Made by a program: the position numbers and the translations under genes. Of a DNA stretch of 64,000 bases, positions 8,498-18,056 are shown in pieces. Within the stretch, counting starts at the first letter, position 1; each line of letters opens with the position of its first letter. Source of the stretch: Qipengyuania vesicularis (GTDB taxonomy: Bacteria > Pseudomonadota > Alphaproteobacteria > Sphingomonadales > Sphingomonadaceae); NCBI RefSeq assembly GCF_019711415.1, contig NZ_JAIGNJ010000004.1, positions 234,703-298,702 of the forward strand. Direction: 5' to 3'. The notes beneath the pieces are model-generated. The model did not search any database. It was not told the origin of the DNA and saw nothing but the letters and a program-made list of their open reading frames with translations.

Positions 8498-9679
8498 ATG
8501 TCCGATCTGGAAGCGTTCCGCGCCCAAACGCGCGAGTGGCTCGAAGCGAATTGCCCCCCCGAGATGCGCAAGCCCGTCCGCGATGAAGACGATGTCTATT
8601 GGGGTGGCCGCAACGCCACCTTCAAGAACGATGCCCAGAAGGCATGGTTCGAGACCTGCCGCGACAAGGGCTACACCGTTCCCGAATGGCCGAAGGAATA
8701 TGGCGGTGCTGGCCTGAGCCCTGCAGAAGGCAAGATCCTGCGCCAGGAAATGTCGCGCATCGGCGCGCGTCCGCCGCTCTCTAGCTTCGGCATCTGGATG
8801 CTTGGCCCGGCGCTGCTGCATTTCGGCACCGAAGGTCAGAAGAAGCGCTTCCTCAACGAAGTCGCACGCGGCGAGATTCGCTGGTGCCAGGGCTATTCGG
8901 AGCCGGGCAGCGGCTCGGACCTCGTCTCGATGCAGACCTTCGGCGAAGACAAGGGCGACCACTGGGTCGTCAACGGCCAGAAGATCTGGACCTCCTATGC
9001 CGATGAGGCCGACTGGATTTTCTGCCTCGTCCGCACCGACAAGCAGAATAAGTACCAGGGCATCACCTTCATGCTGTTCGACATGGCGGGCGAAGGCGTC
9101 TCGACCAAGCCGATCAAGCTGATCAGCGGCAACAGCCCTTTCTGCGAAACCTTCTTCGACGATGTGAGGGTGCCCAAGTCCTATGGCGAGGATTGCCCCG
9201 GCTATGTGGGCGAGATCAACCGCGGCTGGGACGTGGCGAAATACCTCCTCGGCCACGAACGCGAGATGATTTCGGGCGCCGGCGGCGGCGATCGCACGGC
9301 TGCCATTGGCGCGGCGATGAAGCGCAATGCGGGCGAACTCGACCCTGTGCTGCGCGCGGAGCTCGCCCAGTTCGATGTCGATGCTCTCGCCTACACGGCG
9401 ATGGGCGAGAAGTTCCTCGACGAACTCAAGGTGGGCAAGGCGCATCCTGCGCAGCCCAACATGATGAAATACGCAGGCACCGAGCTTAACAAGCGTCGGC
9501 ATGAGCTGATGATGGCAGCAGGTGGCAGCCGCGCTCTCGAATGGGAGAGCGAGGACACGGGTGGCGGCAAGCCGTCGCGTAACTGGCTGCGGACCAAAGC
9601 CAATTCGATCGAGGGCGGCACGAGCGAAGTCATGCTCAACGTTATCTCGAAGCGTATCCTCGACCTGCCGGGAGCCTGA
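8498..9679 (+). CDS. Acyl-CoA dehydrogenase (catalytic-type subunit)
   Basis: A 393-residue FAD-dependent acyl-CoA dehydrogenase. It has GYSEPGSGSDL in the middle domain, INGQ-type VNGQKIWTSYA, and the C-terminal EGGTSEVMLN segment at the usual catalytic-Glu/FAD site. GAGAGG-AATTT ribosome-site sequence (gagaggag) lies just before the ATG. It is followed after 3 bases by a second acyl-CoA dehydrogenase, an arrangement seen in heteromeric (alpha/beta) FadE pairs acting on bulky or branched acyl-CoAs. The substrate cannot be read from sequence. Confidence 0.92.
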   Translation: MSDLEAFRAQTREWLEANCPPEMRKPVRDEDDVYWGGRNATFKNDAQKAWFETCRDKGYTVPEWPKEYGGAGLSPAEGKILRQEMSRIGARPPLSSFGIWMLGPALLHFGTEGQKKRFLNEVARGEIRWCQGYSEPGSGSDLVSMQTFGEDKGDHWVVNGQKIWTSYADEADWIFCLVRTDKQNKYQGITFMLFDMAGEGVSTKPIKLISGNSPFCETFFDDVRVPKSYGEDCPGYVGEINRGWDVAKYLLGHEREMISGAGGGDRTAAIGAAMKRNAGELDPVLRAELAQFDVDALAYTAMGEKFLDELKVGKAHPAQPNMMKYAGTELNKRRHELMMAAGGSRALEWESEDTGGGKPSRNWLRTKANSIEGGTSEVMLNVISKRILDLPGA

Positions 9680-9682
9680 TCG

Positions 9683-10822
9683 ATGCCTCTTTATTACGAC
9701 GACGACCAGACAATGCTGGCCGAAACCGCGCAAGCGTTCATGGCCGAAGAAGGCGCCATTGCGAAACAGCTGCGCCACTGGCGAGACCGCGATTGCAAGG
9801 ACGGCTTCGGCCATGCGCTGTGGAAGCAGTTTGCCGAAATGGGCTTCACCGGCATGCTGGTGGGCGAAGACGATGGCGGGCTAGGCATGGGTCATGTCGA
9901 AGCGGGAATCGTGCTCGAAAATATCGGGCGCAACCTGACGCCTTCGCCTTTCCTCGCCAGTTCCGTACTGGCCGTAACTGCGCTCAAGCACGGCAGCGAC
10001 GATCTGCGTGGCCGCTGGCTTCCCGGCCTGATCGAGGGAGAAAGCATCTACACGGTCGCGATTGACGAAGGCGCGAAGCATCGACCCGATACAATCAAGA
10101 CCAAGGCTGAAAAGTCGGGCAATGGTTTCAAGCTCACTGGCCAGAAGGATTTCGTCCTCCACGGTGCGAGTTCGGACATGATGGTTGTAGCGGCACGGAC
10201 TTCGGGCAGTGACGATGATGCTGATGGCATCACGCTGTTCGCTGTCCCCAAGGATGCCGCGAACATGAGCCATGACGCAGTGCGCCTCGTCGACAGCTCA
10301 ATGGCGACGCATACCAAGTTCGACGGTGTCGAGCTCGATGGCGATGCCGTGATCGGCGAGGTCGACGGCGGGCGCGAAGTGTTGAACGCCATGCTTATGG
10401 CGGGCCGTGTCGGTGCGGCGGCCGAAGGCGTAGGCGTGGCCAGCGGCGCGATGGATATGACCGTCGAATACCTCAAGCAGCGCAAGCAGTTCGGCAAGCT
10501 GATCGGCGAATTCCAGGCGCTGCAGCATCGCGCCGCGCATCTCTATTCCGAAGTTGAGATCGCCCGCGCGGTCACCATCAAGGCGGCGCAGTTGCTCGAT
10601 GGTGGAAGCGAGAAGGCCGACCTCATGGCCTCGGTCGCCAAGGCCAAGGTCGCCAAGGCTGCTGGCCTCGCCGTCAAGGAAGGCGTGCAGATGCATGGGG
10701 GCATCGGTATGACCGACGAATATGACATAGGCCTCTATATGAAGCGCGACCGGGCGTTGCAGGAATTCCTCGGCGACCAGTATTACCACGCAGGGCGCGT
10801 TGCCGAGATGAGCGGCTATTAA
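9683..10822 (+). CDS. Acyl-CoA dehydrogenase, possible non-catalytic partner subunit
   Basis: A 379-residue acyl-CoA dehydrogenase homologue directly behind another one (3-base gap). It keeps the N-terminal helical domain, the middle beta domain, and the C-terminal RKQFGKLIGEFQALQH and QMHGGIGMTDEYD segments. The stretch that follows (YMKRDRALQEFLGD) does not show the usual EGT motif carrying catalytic Glu. That fits the second chain of a heteromeric enzyme in which one subunit supplies the base. This is inference from motif absence and gene order. Confidence 0.9.
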   Translation: MPLYYDDDQTMLAETAQAFMAEEGAIAKQLRHWRDRDCKDGFGHALWKQFAEMGFTGMLVGEDDGGLGMGHVEAGIVLENIGRNLTPSPFLASSVLAVTALKHGSDDLRGRWLPGLIEGESIYTVAIDEGAKHRPDTIKTKAEKSGNGFKLTGQKDFVLHGASSDMMVVAARTSGSDDDADGITLFAVPKDAANMSHDAVRLVDSSMATHTKFDGVELDGDAVIGEVDGGREVLNAMLMAGRVGAAAEGVGVASGAMDMTVEYLKQRKQFGKLIGEFQALQHRAAHLYSEVEIARAVTIKAAQLLDGGSEKADLMASVAKAKVAKAAGLAVKEGVQMHGGIGMTDEYDIGLYMKRDRALQEFLGDQYYHAGRVAEMSGY

Positions 10823-10836
10823 TCGGGAGAGACGCA

Positions 10837-11643
10837 ATGACACTCGAAGATATGTTCAGCCTCAAGGGCAGGGTCGCTCTCGTAACCGGCGGCAGCCGCG
10901 GCATTGGCCGGATGATCGTGGAAGGCTTCCTCGCCGCAGGTGCGGAGCGGGTCTACATCACCGCGCGCAAGGGCGGCGAACTGCATGAAACGGCAGAGGA
11001 ACTGGGCGGGCGCGTGGTCCCGATCCAGGGCGATATCTCGACACTCGAAGGCATTGACGAATTGGTGGCCGAGATTTCCTCTAAGGAAAGCCACCTCGAC
11101 ATCCTCGTCAACAATGCCGGCGCGGCCTGGGGAGCGGACTATCTGGAGTTTCCCGAAGAGGGCTGGGACAAGGTCATGGACCTCAACGTCAAGACGCCGT
11201 TCTTCCTCACGCAGAAGCTCCACACGCTGCTCACCGCCAATGCCAGCCAGGACAAGCCGGGCAAGGTGATCAACATCGCCAGCATCGATGGCTTGCGCAT
11301 CAATCCGTGGGAGACTTACTCCTACCAGGCGTCCAAGGCGGCGCTGATCCACCTCACGCGCCGCATGGCTGCACGCCTTGTTAGAGATCACGTATACGTG
11401 ACGGGCATTGCTCCGGGCGCCTTCCCATCGAACATGAACAAGGTCGCGCGCGATCACGCCGAGGCCAGCGCTGCGGGCATCCCGAACAAGCGCGTGGGCG
11501 ACAAGTTCGACATGGGCGGAAGCTGCGTCTACCTCGCGAGCCGTGCAGGCGATTACACGGTGGGCGAGACCATCGCGGTCGACGGCGGCATCGTGAACGC
11601 GCATTTGCCGACGCATTTCGCCGATCCGGCGGGCGGGCGCTGA
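10837..11643 (+). CDS. SDR family oxidoreductase (glucose 1-dehydrogenase-like fold)
   Basis: A 268-residue classical SDR with TGGSRGIGR at the cofactor site, NNAGAAWG, catalytic Ser in IASIDG and Tyr/Lys in YSYQASKAA, plus a C-terminal VDGGIV. It lies 14 bases after the second acyl-CoA dehydrogenase and 10 bases before the flavin oxidoreductase, so it belongs to the same plus-strand operon. A 3-hydroxyacyl-CoA or related alcohol dehydrogenase role would suit the operon but is not proven. Confidence 0.92.
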   Translation: MTLEDMFSLKGRVALVTGGSRGIGRMIVEGFLAAGAERVYITARKGGELHETAEELGGRVVPIQGDISTLEGIDELVAEISSKESHLDILVNNAGAAWGADYLEFPEEGWDKVMDLNVKTPFFLTQKLHTLLTANASQDKPGKVINIASIDGLRINPWETYSYQASKAALIHLTRRMAARLVRDHVYVTGIAPGAFPSNMNKVARDHAEASAAGIPNKRVGDKFDMGGSCVYLASRAGDYTVGETIAVDGGIVNAHLPTHFADPAGGR

Positions 11644-11653
11644 TCTGAAGGAA

Positions 11654-12949
11654 ATGGACATGGTGAAGCTGTCGGACCCGCTGGAGTTGCCCTGCGGGGC
11701 GACGCTTCCCAACCGCATCGCCAAGGGCGCGATGACCGAAGGGCTCGCCACGCCCGACGGCAGGCCAACCCCCGAGCTTGCCCGCCTTTATGGCATCTGG
11801 TCAGACGGCGGCGCCGGCATGCTGCTGACCGGTAATATCATCGTCGACAAGGACCATCTTGAGCGACCGGGCAATGTGGTAATCGACCGCGAGCCCGATG
11901 CCGACATGGCGCAGAAGCTTGCCGCCTGGGCGAAGCAAGGCACACGCGCCGGCAATCATCTATGGGCGCAGATCAGCCATGGTGGGCGCCAGACACAGAA
12001 GCTGGTTAATCCGACGCCGAAATCATCATCCGATGTGCCCCTCGCTCTTCCAGGCGGCCAGTTCGGCAAGCCCGTTCCGCTAAATAAGGACGAGATTGCC
12101 GAGCTGGTTCAACGCTGGGCGATGGCGTCAAAGGCTTGCAAGGTTGTCGGGTTTACGGGCGTGCAGGTCCATGGCGCGCACGGCTATCTCGTTTCGCAAT
12201 TCCTCAGTCCGCGCGCGAACAAGCGCACGGACGAGTATGGCGGCAGCCTCGATAACCGGGTGCGCTTCCTGCTCGAAATCGTTGCGGCCGTGCGCGAGGC
12301 GGTCGGGCCAGACTTCCCGATCTCGGTCAAGCTCAACAGCGCCGACTTCCAGAAGGGCGGCTTCGACTTCGAGGATAGCCTGCAGGTGGTCCAATGGCTC
12401 GAAGCCGCTTCGGTCGACCTGATCGAGATTTCGGGTGGGACTTACGAGCAGCCCAAGCTGATGGGCATCGAAGGCATGGAAGAGGAAGAGATGCAGAATG
12501 TCGCGCCCTCGACCGCAGCCCGCGAGGCCTATTTCGTCGACTTTGCCAAAGCCATGCAGGATGCGGTTTCGGTGCCTTTGATGGTTACGGGCGGGTTCCG
12601 CAGCCGCGCCGCGATGGAGCAGGCGCTGGAATTGGGTGCAGCCGACGTGATCGGGCTCGGCCGTCCGCTCTGCGTCCATACCGATGGACCGAGGGAGCTG
12701 CTGGCAGGGGCCGAGAGCCTTCCGCGCTATGAAGATAATGTGGAGCTGCTGCCGAGCTGGTTGGGCTTTCTCAAGCGATTCCAGCTCATCAAGGCCGTCA
12801 GCGGATTTGCCGGGATCTACTGGTTCTACCAGCAGCTCTGGCTCCTTGGCCACGAAGGCCGGACCGACGAAGGCTTTTCGGTGATGCGCGCCTTCCGCCT
12901 CGTGGAAGAACGCAACAAGCAGATCATGGCGGCACGGCGCAAAAACTAG
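11654..12949 (+). CDS. NADH:flavin oxidoreductase, Old Yellow Enzyme family
   Basis: A 431-residue FMN-dependent TIM-barrel protein. Family signatures are WAQISHGGRQ, VQVHGAHGYLVSQFLSP, NKRTDEYGGSLDNR and the phosphate-binding end VTGGFRSRA plus DVIGLGRPL. OYE enzymes reduce activated C=C bonds, including some 2-enoyl-type intermediates. It extends beyond the barrel by a hydrophobic C-terminal part (about residues 370-431). Last gene of the plus-strand catabolic operon; the next gene is convergent with a 6-base gap. Confidence 0.9.
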   Translation: MDMVKLSDPLELPCGATLPNRIAKGAMTEGLATPDGRPTPELARLYGIWSDGGAGMLLTGNIIVDKDHLERPGNVVIDREPDADMAQKLAAWAKQGTRAGNHLWAQISHGGRQTQKLVNPTPKSSSDVPLALPGGQFGKPVPLNKDEIAELVQRWAMASKACKVVGFTGVQVHGAHGYLVSQFLSPRANKRTDEYGGSLDNRVRFLLEIVAAVREAVGPDFPISVKLNSADFQKGGFDFEDSLQVVQWLEAASVDLIEISGGTYEQPKLMGIEGMEEEEMQNVAPSTAAREAYFVDFAKAMQDAVSVPLMVTGGFRSRAAMEQALELGAADVIGLGRPLCVHTDGPRELLAGAESLPRYEDNVELLPSWLGFLKRFQLIKAVSGFAGIYWFYQQLWLLGHEGRTDEGFSVMRAFRLVEERNKQIMAARRKN

Positions 12950-12955
12950 TCGAGG

Positions 12956-13261
12956 CTATTCCTCGAAAGCGAGGTGTCCCTCCATCACAATGCCGGCGAT
13001 GCTGAGATGAAACCTTAGCAGCGTGCTTCCTTCTTCGCTGGACTGTATGACGGGTGGCGCAGCGAGGAATAATGGCTCGGAAATCACTATGAGGAACAGT
13101 GCCGACGAGGCCAGTCCGACATGCACTATGCGTTTGGGATTTATCATTGATTTCCCTGACTTTCTTGAAGAATTTTTTACTGCGCGTTTCGCCAGCTTAA
13201 GAGTGGCATCGACTAGCCTTACGATTTCGAATGTCAGGCGATGAGCCAGTGACAGATGCAT
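12956..13261 (-). CDS. Hypothetical small membrane protein
   Basis: A 101-residue open frame on the minus strand. The start at 13261 is backed by a strong GAGGAG ribosome-binding site seven bases upstream. An alternative inner ATG at 13147 also has an AGGG six bases upstream. The N-terminal third is basic; one membrane span lies near residues 46-68 (IVHVGLASSALFLIVI), followed by a short extracytoplasmic tail. I recognise no family. The base composition is lower in GC than its neighbours. Confidence 0.45.
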   Translation of the reverse strand: MHLSLAHRLTFEIVRLVDATLKLAKRAVKNSSRKSGKSMINPKRIVHVGLASSALFLIVISEPLFLAAPPVIQSSEEGSTLLRFHLSIAGIVMEGHLAFEE

Positions 13262-13346
13262 TTTCCTTCTCCTCGCAGCACGGCATGGTTCGCCAGCGTG
13301 CGATTATTTCTGCGGGTGTGGCCTCACCGGCTGGATGATAGGCGCA

Positions 13347-14006
13347 CTAGTTTCTGGGCTTCTGCGCGATCACGAAAAGGGTGCGGCCGTCACTCGGTTC
13401 GAACGCCCGTTGGATGCAAAGACCCGCGCTCGCTATGTCGCCACGCAATCCGGCCTTCGTGAACATGAACACCTTGGGCATCAGTCCAATTCTGGCGCCG
13501 ATCGGCAAGATATGGCGCATGAGGCCAATGGTGCCATCGAGACATGGCGTGCTGCTGACGAAGTATCCGCCGGGTCGCAGAATTCGAACGGCTTCTTTGA
13601 GGACTTCCATCCGATCCTCGACGAGATGCAGGAGGCTGAGCGCCAAGACCATGTCAAAGCTGTTTTCGTTGAAGTCGAGCCGTTCCACCGGAGCGACCGC
13701 GAACTCGACGTTTTGGATATTCGCTTCACGGCGTCGCTGATTGGCAATTTCGATCATCGCTGGAGAGATGTCGGTGGCAACCACTCGCTTGACGAATGGC
13801 GCATGCTTGAGCGCGGTGCCTCCCGTTCCACATCCCAACTCCAACAGGTGCATGTCCGGGCTCAGGTATTCCCGCGTGATAGCGAGCTTCGCCTCATAAG
13901 CACCCTCGTCTGCAATCGGCTTACGCGAATAGCGAGGTGCTACTCTGTCCCAGAATGCGGAGTTGGGCGCCGGTCGTCCTGAAATGGGTGCATCGCTTCG
14001 GTTCAT
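13347..14006 (-). CDS. Class I SAM-dependent methyltransferase
   Basis: A 219-residue Methyltransf_11/25-type enzyme. Motif I is LLELGCGTGGT, acidic loop motif II is VVATDISPAMIEIA, and motif IV region is FDMVLALSLLHLV with the following LRPGGYF. It transfers methyl from S-adenosylmethionine to an unknown small molecule. It is transcribed divergently from the LysR gene at 14088 with an 81-base gap, the classical regulator-target arrangement. Confidence 0.88.
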   Translation of the reverse strand: MNRSDAPISGRPAPNSAFWDRVAPRYSRKPIADEGAYEAKLAITREYLSPDMHLLELGCGTGGTALKHAPFVKRVVATDISPAMIEIANQRRREANIQNVEFAVAPVERLDFNENSFDMVLALSLLHLVEDRMEVLKEAVRILRPGGYFVSSTPCLDGTIGLMRHILPIGARIGLMPKVFMFTKAGLRGDIASAGLCIQRAFEPSDGRTLFVIAQKPRN

Positions 14007-14087
14007 TTTCTATCTCTGATCGATTGATTGGCCGCTAGATAGACTGACTATAAATGTAGGGGAATTGACCATTTTCGCCTGACTGAT

Positions 14088-14996
14088 ATGCAATTCTGCA
14101 TGATCGGTAATGAAGCTAACTTCGACTGGGAGAAGGCAAAAGCCTTCTACATTGCAGCACGTGAGGGGTCGTTGACGGGGGCCGCAAAGGTCTTGGGTGT
14201 CACTCAACCTACCGTGGGCAGGCAGGTGACTGCGCTCGAGGCGGAATTGGGTGTGGCACTGTTCGAGCGAATCGGGACTGGTATCGCACCGACCGAAGCT
14301 GGCCTCGAACTGCTGGATAACATTGGGGAGATGGCCGAGGCTGCACAGCGTATCACGCTGGCCGCGACCGGGAAATCCTCGGCGGTAGAGGGAACGGTCC
14401 GCATCAGCGCTACCGATCTTGCCTGTACCTACCAGCTTCCTCCGATGGTTGAGAAGCTTCGGGATCTCTACCCCAAGATTCGGATCGAACTCGTCGCTAC
14501 GAATTCGATTAGCGACTTACGGCGCCGTGAGGCCGATATTGCGCTCCGTGGCGTCAGGCCGACGGACAACGAGCTCTATGCGCGGAAAGTCTATTCCGGG
14601 ATGGCATATCTCTATGCCGCCAGGCGGTATCTGGAGCGAGCCAATGGCCCTTTCGATGCGGACGGCCTCGCCAGGGCCGATTTCGTCGAGTTCGAAGACA
14701 ACCAGACATTTCGAGCGGCCCTCGCGGCGATGGGAGTATCCGTCGTTCCCCGGAATTTCGTGGCCATGTCGACATCTCACGTCATTCAGTGGGAGATGGC
14801 CAAGGCTGGTGCGGGGATAATCGCGATGCCTGCAGTTGTCGCCGACAAGGAGCCTCTTGTGGCGAAGGCTGCGCCTTCGCTTCCGGGATTTCCGTTCGAC
14901 CTGTGGCTGGTCGCTCATCGCGAGGTGAAATCCAGCCGTCGGATACGGGTGGTCTACGATTTCCTAGCGCAAGAAATCGAAGCTCTTTCAGAATGA
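14088..14996 (+). CDS. LysR family transcriptional regulator
   Basis: A 302-residue LysR regulator. The N-terminal winged helix covers roughly residues 10-70 (FYIAAREGSLTGAAKVLG, TQPTVGRQVTALE), followed by a linker helix and the effector-binding domain with LRRREADIALRG. Start may be the ATG at 14088 or 14100; neither has a strong ribosome site. Divergent from the methyltransferase gene, which is its likely target. The effector is unknown. Confidence 0.9.
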   Translation: MQFCMIGNEANFDWEKAKAFYIAAREGSLTGAAKVLGVTQPTVGRQVTALEAELGVALFERIGTGIAPTEAGLELLDNIGEMAEAAQRITLAATGKSSAVEGTVRISATDLACTYQLPPMVEKLRDLYPKIRIELVATNSISDLRRREADIALRGVRPTDNELYARKVYSGMAYLYAARRYLERANGPFDADGLARADFVEFEDNQTFRAALAAMGVSVVPRNFVAMSTSHVIQWEMAKAGAGIIAMPAVVADKEPLVAKAAPSLPGFPFDLWLVAHREVKSSRRIRVVYDFLAQEIEALSE

Positions 14997-15044
14997 TAGA
15001 TGCGCAGGCGCTGGGCTCAAACCGTAGTCTGATGCGGCAGAGGG

Positions 15045-15695
15045 CTAACTCATCAGTTCGCGCACGAAGGGGATCAACCCGGTCTGGCGCTGGCGCTTCA
15101 TGCGCTCGGCATCGAGGATTTCGCGCACCTTGGCGAAGCAAGCGTTCACGTCTTCGTTGATCACGACGTAGTCATAGGCGTCCCAGTGGCTGATTTCCGA
15201 GCGGGCGCGTTCCATGCGGGCCTGGACCACTTCCTCGCTATCTGTGCCACGGCTGCGCAGGCGTCGCTCGAGTTCGGCGATGCTCGGAGGCAGGATGAAG
15301 ACACGGACAACGTCTTGTTGGTCCTTCTGGAACAGCTGCTGCGTGCCCTGCCAGTCAATGTCGAACAGGAAGTCCTGACCATCCTTCAACGCGGCGCGGA
15401 TACGGCCCTTGGGCGTTCCGTAGCGATGTCCGAAGACATGCGCCCATTCGTAGAAATCGTCTTCCTCGACCATACGGTCGAACTCGGCATCGTCGACGAA
15501 GTAGTAATGAATGCCGTCCTTTTCGCCCGGGCGCGGCGGGCGGGTGGTTACGCTGACCGAAAGCTTTATCGCCGGGTCCGCATCCAGCAACATCCGGCTG
15601 ATCGTGGTCTTCCCAGCCCCGCTCGGGGAGGAGAGAATGAACATCAGCCCGCGCCTTGCGAGTGCGTCGTCTTGCGTATCGGAGGAATCGGCCAT
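15045..15695 (-). CDS. gmk: Guanylate kinase
   Basis: Gmk phosphorylates GMP to GDP with ATP in nucleotide metabolism. At 216 residues it is typical. The P-loop is SSPSGAGKTTI near residue 19, followed by SVTTRPPRPGEKDGIHY (GMP binding) and the lid with RLRSRGTDSEE. The ATG at 15695 gives a short hydrophilic leader before the P-loop core. It lies downstream of the conserved hypothetical gene at 15749 on the same strand. Confidence 0.96.
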   Translation of the reverse strand: MADSSDTQDDALARRGLMFILSSPSGAGKTTISRMLLDADPAIKLSVSVTTRPPRPGEKDGIHYYFVDDAEFDRMVEEDDFYEWAHVFGHRYGTPKGRIRAALKDGQDFLFDIDWQGTQQLFQKDQQDVVRVFILPPSIAELERRLRSRGTDSEEVVQARMERARSEISHWDAYDYVVINEDVNACFAKVREILDAERMKRQRQTGLIPFVRELMS

Positions 15696-15748
15696 GTGCG
15701 CTGTTGGCGCAAGGCGAGGGGACTAATCAACCCCGTAGTCGCGGGTTT

Positions 15749-16189
15749 TCAGGCCATACCGTCGGGATCGGCCTGTTCGCGCAGCATCTTGCGACCCGCA
15801 CGTCGGGCCTGGCGACGCGACTGGCTGCGATCGAAGAGGACCTTCAGCAAAAGCGCTCCGGTGACCGCGGCAGCACCCGGGATGGACTTCGTTGCGACCT
15901 TGGTCACGCCATAGGCAGCCAGCGTGTGGACAAGAGAGCGGTTCTCCACCGCGTCCTTCGCAAACTGCTTGCCGTATTGCCGACCGAGCAGGAGCTTCTC
16001 GACCGTCTGGCGAGACAGGCGTCCCACGCTGCGCAGGAGGATGTCATTGATGATCAGGTTCGTGGCCGCATTCGTGCTGGGCCCGGGAACGGGATCGCTC
16101 TCTCCGGGATGCTCATCGGTCGCGCGCTCGATCGCGTCGGCCGCATAATCGGTGAGGTGGTTGGCTTTGTCTTCGGCTCTCAGGCCCAT
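15749..16189 (-). CDS. Conserved hypothetical protein
   Basis: A 146-residue protein with a charged N-terminal third rich in Asp/Glu/Pro, a helical middle (ILLRSVGRLSRQTVEKLLLG), a small hydrophobic segment (IPGAAAVTGALLLKVLF) and a very basic C-terminal tail (SRRQARRAGRK). I do not recognise a named family. It sits between sspB upstream and gmk downstream, same strand. Codon usage matches neighbours. Confidence 0.7.
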   Translation of the reverse strand: MGLRAEDKANHLTDYAADAIERATDEHPGESDPVPGPSTNAATNLIINDILLRSVGRLSRQTVEKLLLGRQYGKQFAKDAVENRSLVHTLAAYGVTKVATKSIPGAAAVTGALLLKVLFDRSQSRRQARRAGRKMLREQADPDGMA

Positions 16190-16228
16190 GGTCTGCCCCT
16201 GTTCGCGACAGGGCCGAAACCGTGCCGC

Positions 16229-16729
16229 CTAGTTCTTGCGGCCGAAATCGACCGTGACGACATTCGAGCCGTCTTCTGCACCTTCAACGGGCGCAGCACT
16301 CGCCTGTTCCTCGTCATTGCCGGCTTCGTCGGTTGGCGCAGGGGCCATGTCCGCAACAGTCGCCTGGAACTGCAGCCCGAAATCGACCGCCGGATCGACG
16401 AATTGCGTTATCGCCGAATAGGGGATGTCGAGCTCGGCAGGGATCTGGTTGAAGGACAGTCCGACCGAGAATCCGTCGTCGCGGACATTGAGGTCCCAGA
16501 ACTTGTTCTGGAGGACGATCGTCATTTCGTCCGGGAACCGCTCGCGCAGCGAAATCGGGATCGAGACGCCGGGAGCGTGGGTCTTGAAGGTGATGTAGAA
16601 ATGATGCGCGCCGGGCAGTTCGCTACCGCCCTGCTCGATCTCGCCGAGTACCCGGCCCACTACGGCGCGCAGGGCTTCCTGCACGATCGTATCGTATGGG
16701 ATCAGGCTGTCGGGCGTCTCTTCGCTCAT
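16229..16729 (-). CDS. sspB: SspB-type ClpXP adaptor (alphaproteobacterial)
   Basis: A 166-residue protein of the alphaproteobacterial SspB family, which delivers ssrA-tagged and other substrates to ClpXP. Signatures are IPYDTIVQEALRAVVG at the N-terminus, HHFYITFKTHAPGVSIP, the EMTIVLQNKFWDL strand and IPYSAITQFVDP. A disordered acidic linker (about residues 125-150) precedes a short C-terminal motif ending VVTVDFGRKN, matching the ClpX-binding tail layout of SspB. Divergent from hisB. Confidence 0.93.
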   Translation of the reverse strand: MSEETPDSLIPYDTIVQEALRAVVGRVLGEIEQGGSELPGAHHFYITFKTHAPGVSIPISLRERFPDEMTIVLQNKFWDLNVRDDGFSVGLSFNQIPAELDIPYSAITQFVDPAVDFGLQFQATVADMAPAPTDEAGNDEEQASAAPVEGAEDGSNVVTVDFGRKN

Positions 16730-16843
16730 GCAGCACTAGGTGGAACCGCAGGCGCGCGCGGTCAAGCGGTTTAAGCCTCTCTTTACCCTGCCGATAGCCG
16801 CAATTTCTTGCGCGCGCCGCCTGCACGCCTATAGGCAAACGCC

Positions 16844-17437
16844 ATGCGAACAGGCCGTATCGAACGAAACACCGAGGAAACGAAAATCCTAGTCGAGGTC
16901 AACCTCGACGGTACAGGCACCTATGAGGTCGCAACGGGCATCGGCTTCCTCGACCACATGGTCGAACAATTCTCCAAGCACTCGCTCATCGACGTGACCA
17001 TGAAGGTCGATGGCGATCTGCATGTCGATCAGCATCATACGACCGAGGACAGCGCCCTGGCGCTGGGTCAGGCGCTGGCGCAGGCGCTCGGCGAAAAGGG
17101 CGGTATCGCGCGCTACGGCAGCGCCTATTCGCCGATGGACGAGACGCTGGCGCGCGTGGCGCTCGATATTTCCGGCCGCCCCTATCTCGTATGGAAGGCC
17201 GGTTTCAGTCAGGAAAAGCTGGGCGAATGGGATACAGAGCTGATCGAGCACTGGTTTCATTCGGTCGCGCAGACCTGCGGGCTGACACTGCATGTCGAAC
17301 TGCTCTACGGCACAAACAATCACCACATTTGCGAGAGTATCTACAAGGGCTTCGCTCGGGCCATGCGCGCGGCGGTGGAGGTCGATCCCCGCAAGGGCGG
17401 CGCAATCCCGAGTACCAAGGGGCAATTGGGTGGCTGA
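16844..17437 (+). CDS. hisB: Imidazoleglycerol-phosphate dehydratase
   Basis: HisB catalyses the dehydration of imidazoleglycerol phosphate in histidine synthesis. The 197-residue length matches the monofunctional form. Metal-binding repeats are [22 protein letters not shown] and [12 protein letters not shown]. It opens the his cluster; the hisH start lies inside its last codons, giving an 8-base overlap. Confidence 0.97.
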   Translation: MRTGRIERNTEETKILVEVNLDGTGTYEVATGIGFLDHMVEQFSKHSLIDVTMKVDGDLHVDQHHTTEDSALALGQALAQALGEKGGIARYGSAYSPMDETLARVALDISGRPYLVWKAGFSQEKLGEWDTELIEHWFHSVAQTCGLTLHVELLYGTNNHHICESIYKGFARAMRAAVEVDPRKGGAIPSTKGQLGG

Positions 17438-18056
17438 GGTTATCGCTCTCGTCGATTATGGCGCGGGCAATCTGCATTCGGTCGAGAACGCGCTCAAAAG
17501 GGTCGGGGCCAAGGTAAAGGTCACCGCCGACCCCGATGTTCTGCGCGCGGCTGACCGGATCGTCTTGCCTGGCGTCGGCAGTTTCGGTGCTTGCGCTGCC
17601 GGATTGCGCGCCGAAAAAGGTGTGATCGAGGCAATGCGCGAGCGCGTATTCGTGGGCGGTGCGCCTTTCCTTGGCATCTGCGTGGGAATGCAGCTGCTTG
17701 CCACGCGCGGCCTCGAGCACGGCGAGACCGATGGCCTCGACTGGATCGAAGGCGAAGTGCGCCTGATCGAGCCGACCGATACGAGCGTGAAGGTCCCGCA
17801 CATGGGCTGGAACGACGTGGCAATGACGCCTCATGCAAAAATGCACGCGGTCGTCGAGCCGGGTGAGGCCTATTTCCTGCACTCCTACCACTTTCATGCG
17901 AACAGCGGGAAGGACGTGCTCGCCATGACCGACCATGGCGGCGGACTGGTGGCAGCGGTGGGCCGCGACAATATACTGGGTGTCCAGTTCCATCCGGAAA
18001 AGAGCCAGAGCTACGGGCTCACCCTGCTAAGCCGATTCCTGGAGTGGAAACCGTGA
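17430..18056 (+). CDS. hisH: Imidazole glycerol phosphate synthase, glutaminase subunit
   Basis: HisH supplies ammonia from glutamine to HisF. The start is the GTG at 17430, overlapping the end of hisB, which gives a 208-residue protein beginning [14 protein letters not shown], the standard HisH start. The nucleophile Cys is in GICVGMQLL and the His/Glu pair in [10 protein letters not shown]. The gene ends with a 4-base GTGA overlap with hisA. Confidence 0.96.
   Translation: MAEVIALVDYGAGNLHSVENALKRVGAKVKVTADPDVLRAADRIVLPGVGSFGACAAGLRAEKGVIEAMRERVFVGGAPFLGICVGMQLLATRGLEHGETDGLDWIEGEVRLIEPTDTSVKVPHMGWNDVAMTPHAKMHAVVEPGEAYFLHSYHFHANSGKDVLAMTDHGGGLVAAVGRDNILGVQFHPEKSQSYGLTLLSRFLEWKP

Noticed and set aside
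8450..9814. 454-residue minus-strand open frame antisense to the acyl-CoA dehydrogenase genes
   Set aside because: It is a GC-rich shadow; the plus-strand frame encodes an unmistakable acyl-CoA dehydrogenase and the reverse translation has no family pattern.
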